64,000 bases of DNA, from NCBI GenBank assembly GCA_016793925.1, contig JAEULH010000100.1, forward strand, positions 24,922 through 88,921, given 5' to 3'. Position 1 is the stretch's first letter. The number at the start of each line of letters is the position of its first letter. Below are positions 62,276-64,000 of this stretch, piece by piece. Under the pieces are notes generated by a model that saw only the letters and a list, made by a program, of their open reading frames with translations, was not told the origin of the DNA and made no database searches. The position numbers and the translations under genes were made by a program. The DNA is from Rhodospirillales bacterium (lineage in GTDB: Bacteria; Pseudomonadota; Alphaproteobacteria; Rhodospirillales; Defluviicoccaceae).

Positions 62276-64000
62276 ATGGACACACGGACGCCGCTTCTGG
62301 ACCGGGTCAACACCCCGAGCGACCTGAAGACGCTCCCCGAGGACCAGCTGCAGGCGCTGGCGGATGAACTGCGCCGGGAGACGATCCGCGTCGTCTCGAT
62401 CACCGGCGGTCATCTCGGCGCCAGCCTCGGCGTGGTCGAGCTCACGGTGGCCCTGCACTATGTCTTCGATACGCCGCGCGACCGGCTGATCTGGGATGTC
62501 GGCCACCAGGCCTACCCGCATAAGATCATCACCGGCCGGCGCGAGCGGATGCTGACCCTGCGTCAGGGCCAGGGCCTGAGCGGCTTCACCAAGCGTTCGG
62601 AGAGCGAGTACGACCCGTTCGGCGCGGCGCACACCTCCACCTCCATCTCGGCCGCGCTGGGCATGGCGGTCGCGCGCGACTTCCGCAAGGAGAACCACGA
62701 CGTCATCGCCGTCATCGGCGACGGGGCGATGAGCGCCGGCATGGCCTACGAGGCGATGAACAACGCCGGATCGATGGATTCGCGGGTGATCGTCGTGCTC
62801 AACGACAACGACATGTCGATCGCGCCGCCCGTGGGCGCGATGAGCGCCTACCTCTCACGTCTGATCTCGTCGAAGCCGTATCGCTCGCTGCGCCACGTTC
62901 TCGCCGACATGGCGAAGAAATTCCCCCGCGGCATCGAGGTCGCCGCGCGCAAGGCGGAGGAATATGCGCGCGGCCTGGTCACCGGCGGTACGCTGTTCGA
63001 GGAGCTCGGCTTTTTCTACGTCGGCCCGGTCGACGGTCACAATCTCGAGCATCTTCTGCCGGTGCTGAAGAACCTCCGCGCCGACCGCGAGCCGGGTCCG
63101 GTGCTGCTCCACGTCGTCACCCGCAAGGGTCATGGCTACAAGCCCGCGGAACAGTCGGCCGACAAGTACCACGGGGTGTCAAAGTTCGACGTCGTCACCG
63201 GCGAGCAGGTCAAGGCCAAGGCCAACGCGCCGAGCTATACCGGCGTCTTCGCCAAGTCGTTGATCCGCGAGGCGGAGGAGGACGACAAGATCATCGCGAT
63301 CACCGCGGCGATGCCTGCCGGCACCGGTCTCGACAAGTTTGCCGAGCGGTTCCCCGAGCGCTGCTTCGATGTCGGGATTGCCGAGCAGCACGCGGTGACC
63401 TTCGCCGCCGGTCTTGCCGCCGAGGGCTTCAAGCCGTTCGCGGCCATCTACTCGACCTTCCTGCAGCGGGCCTACGATCAGGTCGTTCACGATGTCGCCC
63501 TGCAGAGGCTGCCGGTGCGCTTCGCAATCGATCGGGCGGGGCTGGTCGGCGCCGACGGCGCGACCCATGCCGGCGCTTTCGACCTGCCCTATCTCTGCTG
63601 TCTGCCGGACATGGTGGTGATGGCGGCCGGGGACGAAGCCGAGCTGATGCACATGATCGCCACCGCCGCGGCGATCGACGATCGCCCGAGCGCGGTGCGC
63701 TATCCGCGCGGCGAGGGCATCGGCGTCGAGATGCCGGAGCGGGGCACGGTCCTGCCGATCGGCAAGGGCCGCATCCTGCGCGAGGGCTCGACGATTGCGC
63801 TCCTCAGCCTTGGCGGCCGGCTGAAGGATACGCTCAAGGCGGCCGAAGAGCTGGCTGCACGCGGCCTGTCGACCACCGTCGCCGACGCCCGCTTCGCCAA
63901 GCCGCTCGACGAGGATCTGATCCGCCGCCTCTCGCGCGAGCACCAGGTTCTGCTGACCATCGAGGAAGGCTCCGCCGGCGGCTTCGCCGGCCACGTGCTG
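62276..64000 (+). CDS. dxs: 1-deoxy-D-xylulose-5-phosphate synthase, 3' end cut by window edge
   Basis: 575 codons without a stop reach the right edge. Thiamine-diphosphate features: [31 protein letters not shown], and the transketolase-like pyrimidine domain with [16 protein letters not shown]. It makes DXP from pyruvate and glyceraldehyde phosphate, the first step of the non-mevalonate pathway. The ATG at 62276 follows GGAGAAGG. About 60-70 residues are missing judged by the usual length of about 640. Confidence 0.97.
   Translation, partial: MDTRTPLLDRVNTPSDLKTLPEDQLQALADELRRETIRVVSITGGHLGASLGVVELTVALHYVFDTPRDRLIWDVGHQAYPHKIITGRRERMLTLRQGQGLSGFTKRSESEYDPFGAAHTSTSISAALGMAVARDFRKENHDVIAVIGDGAMSAGMAYEAMNNAGSMDSRVIVVLNDNDMSIAPPVGAMSAYLSRLISSKPYRSLRHVLADMAKKFPRGIEVAARKAEEYARGLVTGGTLFEELGFFYVGPVDGHNLEHLLPVLKNLRADREPGPVLLHVVTRKGHGYKPAEQSADKYHGVSKFDVVTGEQVKAKANAPSYTGVFAKSLIREAEEDDKIIAITAAMPAGTGLDKFAERFPERCFDVGIAEQHAVTFAAGLAAEGFKPFAAIYSTFLQRAYDQVVHDVALQRLPVRFAIDRAGLVGADGATHAGAFDLPYLCCLPDMVVMAAGDEAELMHMIATAAAIDDRPSAVRYPRGEGIGVEMPERGTVLPIGKGRILREGSTIALLSLGGRLKDTLKAAEELAARGLSTTVADARFAKPLDEDLIRRLSREHQVLLTIEEGSAGGFAGHVL

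Overview
The window is high-GC bacterial DNA with densely packed, often overlapping genes. The gene orders (yqeY-dnaG-rpoD, carA-carB-greA, xseB-ispA-dxs, a phaB-type reductase, an HWE-type histidine kinase) and a bacterial ceramide locus point to an alphaproteobacterium. A Rhodospirillales-like lineage is plausible, but no rRNA or other taxonomic marker is present. Most short or long ORFs opposite the genes listed here are mirror frames caused by high GC.

Layout. (a) 1-13174, surface-glycan genes: two tandem 2-oxoglutarate/Fe(II) oxygenase paralogues (the first cut by the left edge), a sialyltransferase-like gene, two GT2 glycosyltransferases, two GT8-like paralogues, an ELM1-family protein and a sulfotransferase. 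A CheB-CheR-PAS-PAS-HWE sensor kinase sits among them. (b) 13220-24972, a sphingolipid locus of two converging operons. The plus operon is ceramide synthase (bCerS-like), sugar/NTP-transferase-like protein, metallophosphoesterase, LptF-like, LptG-like, diacylglycerol/ceramide-kinase-like, Tam41-like nucleotidyltransferase. The minus operon is acyl-ACP synthetase, CerR-like reductase, acyl carrier protein, serine palmitoyltransferase. (c) 25599-37029, a second glycan block: a GT2-like gene, prepilin peptidase, a secreted SNase-fold protein, an MsbA-like ABC exporter, three tandem GT2 paralogues, a Stf0-type sulfotransferase, an ExoV-like pyruvyl transferase, a sulfotransferase with a decayed partial copy in front of it, and a second ELM1 protein. 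The middle (about 32.8-35.5 kb) looks lower in GC and mosaic. (d) 37042-51652, core genome: tRNA(CAU), rpoD, dnaG, yqeY, carA, carB, greA, a purC-like gene, lrp, trxB, lysR, tRNA-Ala(CGC). (e) 51738-64000: a coupled FrnE/DsbA-like, USP, Lon-like, metallopeptidase operon, phhB, two SDRs including phaB, an MFS carrier, an HDAC-like deacetylase, and xseB-ispA-dxs (dxs cut by the right edge).

How it fits together. Region (b) can supply the whole ceramide backbone: acyl activation onto a dedicated ACP, condensation with serine, reduction and N-acylation. It also carries candidates for phosphorylating ceramide, activating it with a nucleotide, and moving it to the outer membrane through an LptF/LptG-type permease pair. 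Regions (a) and (c) look like the machinery for a sulfated, pyruvylated surface glycan made by expanded paralogue families. The two ELM1 genes each sit beside a sulfotransferase. The sphingolipid locus with its embedded transporter pair and Tam41-like enzyme is the most interesting system here. All functional statements are read from motifs and context; no database search was possible.
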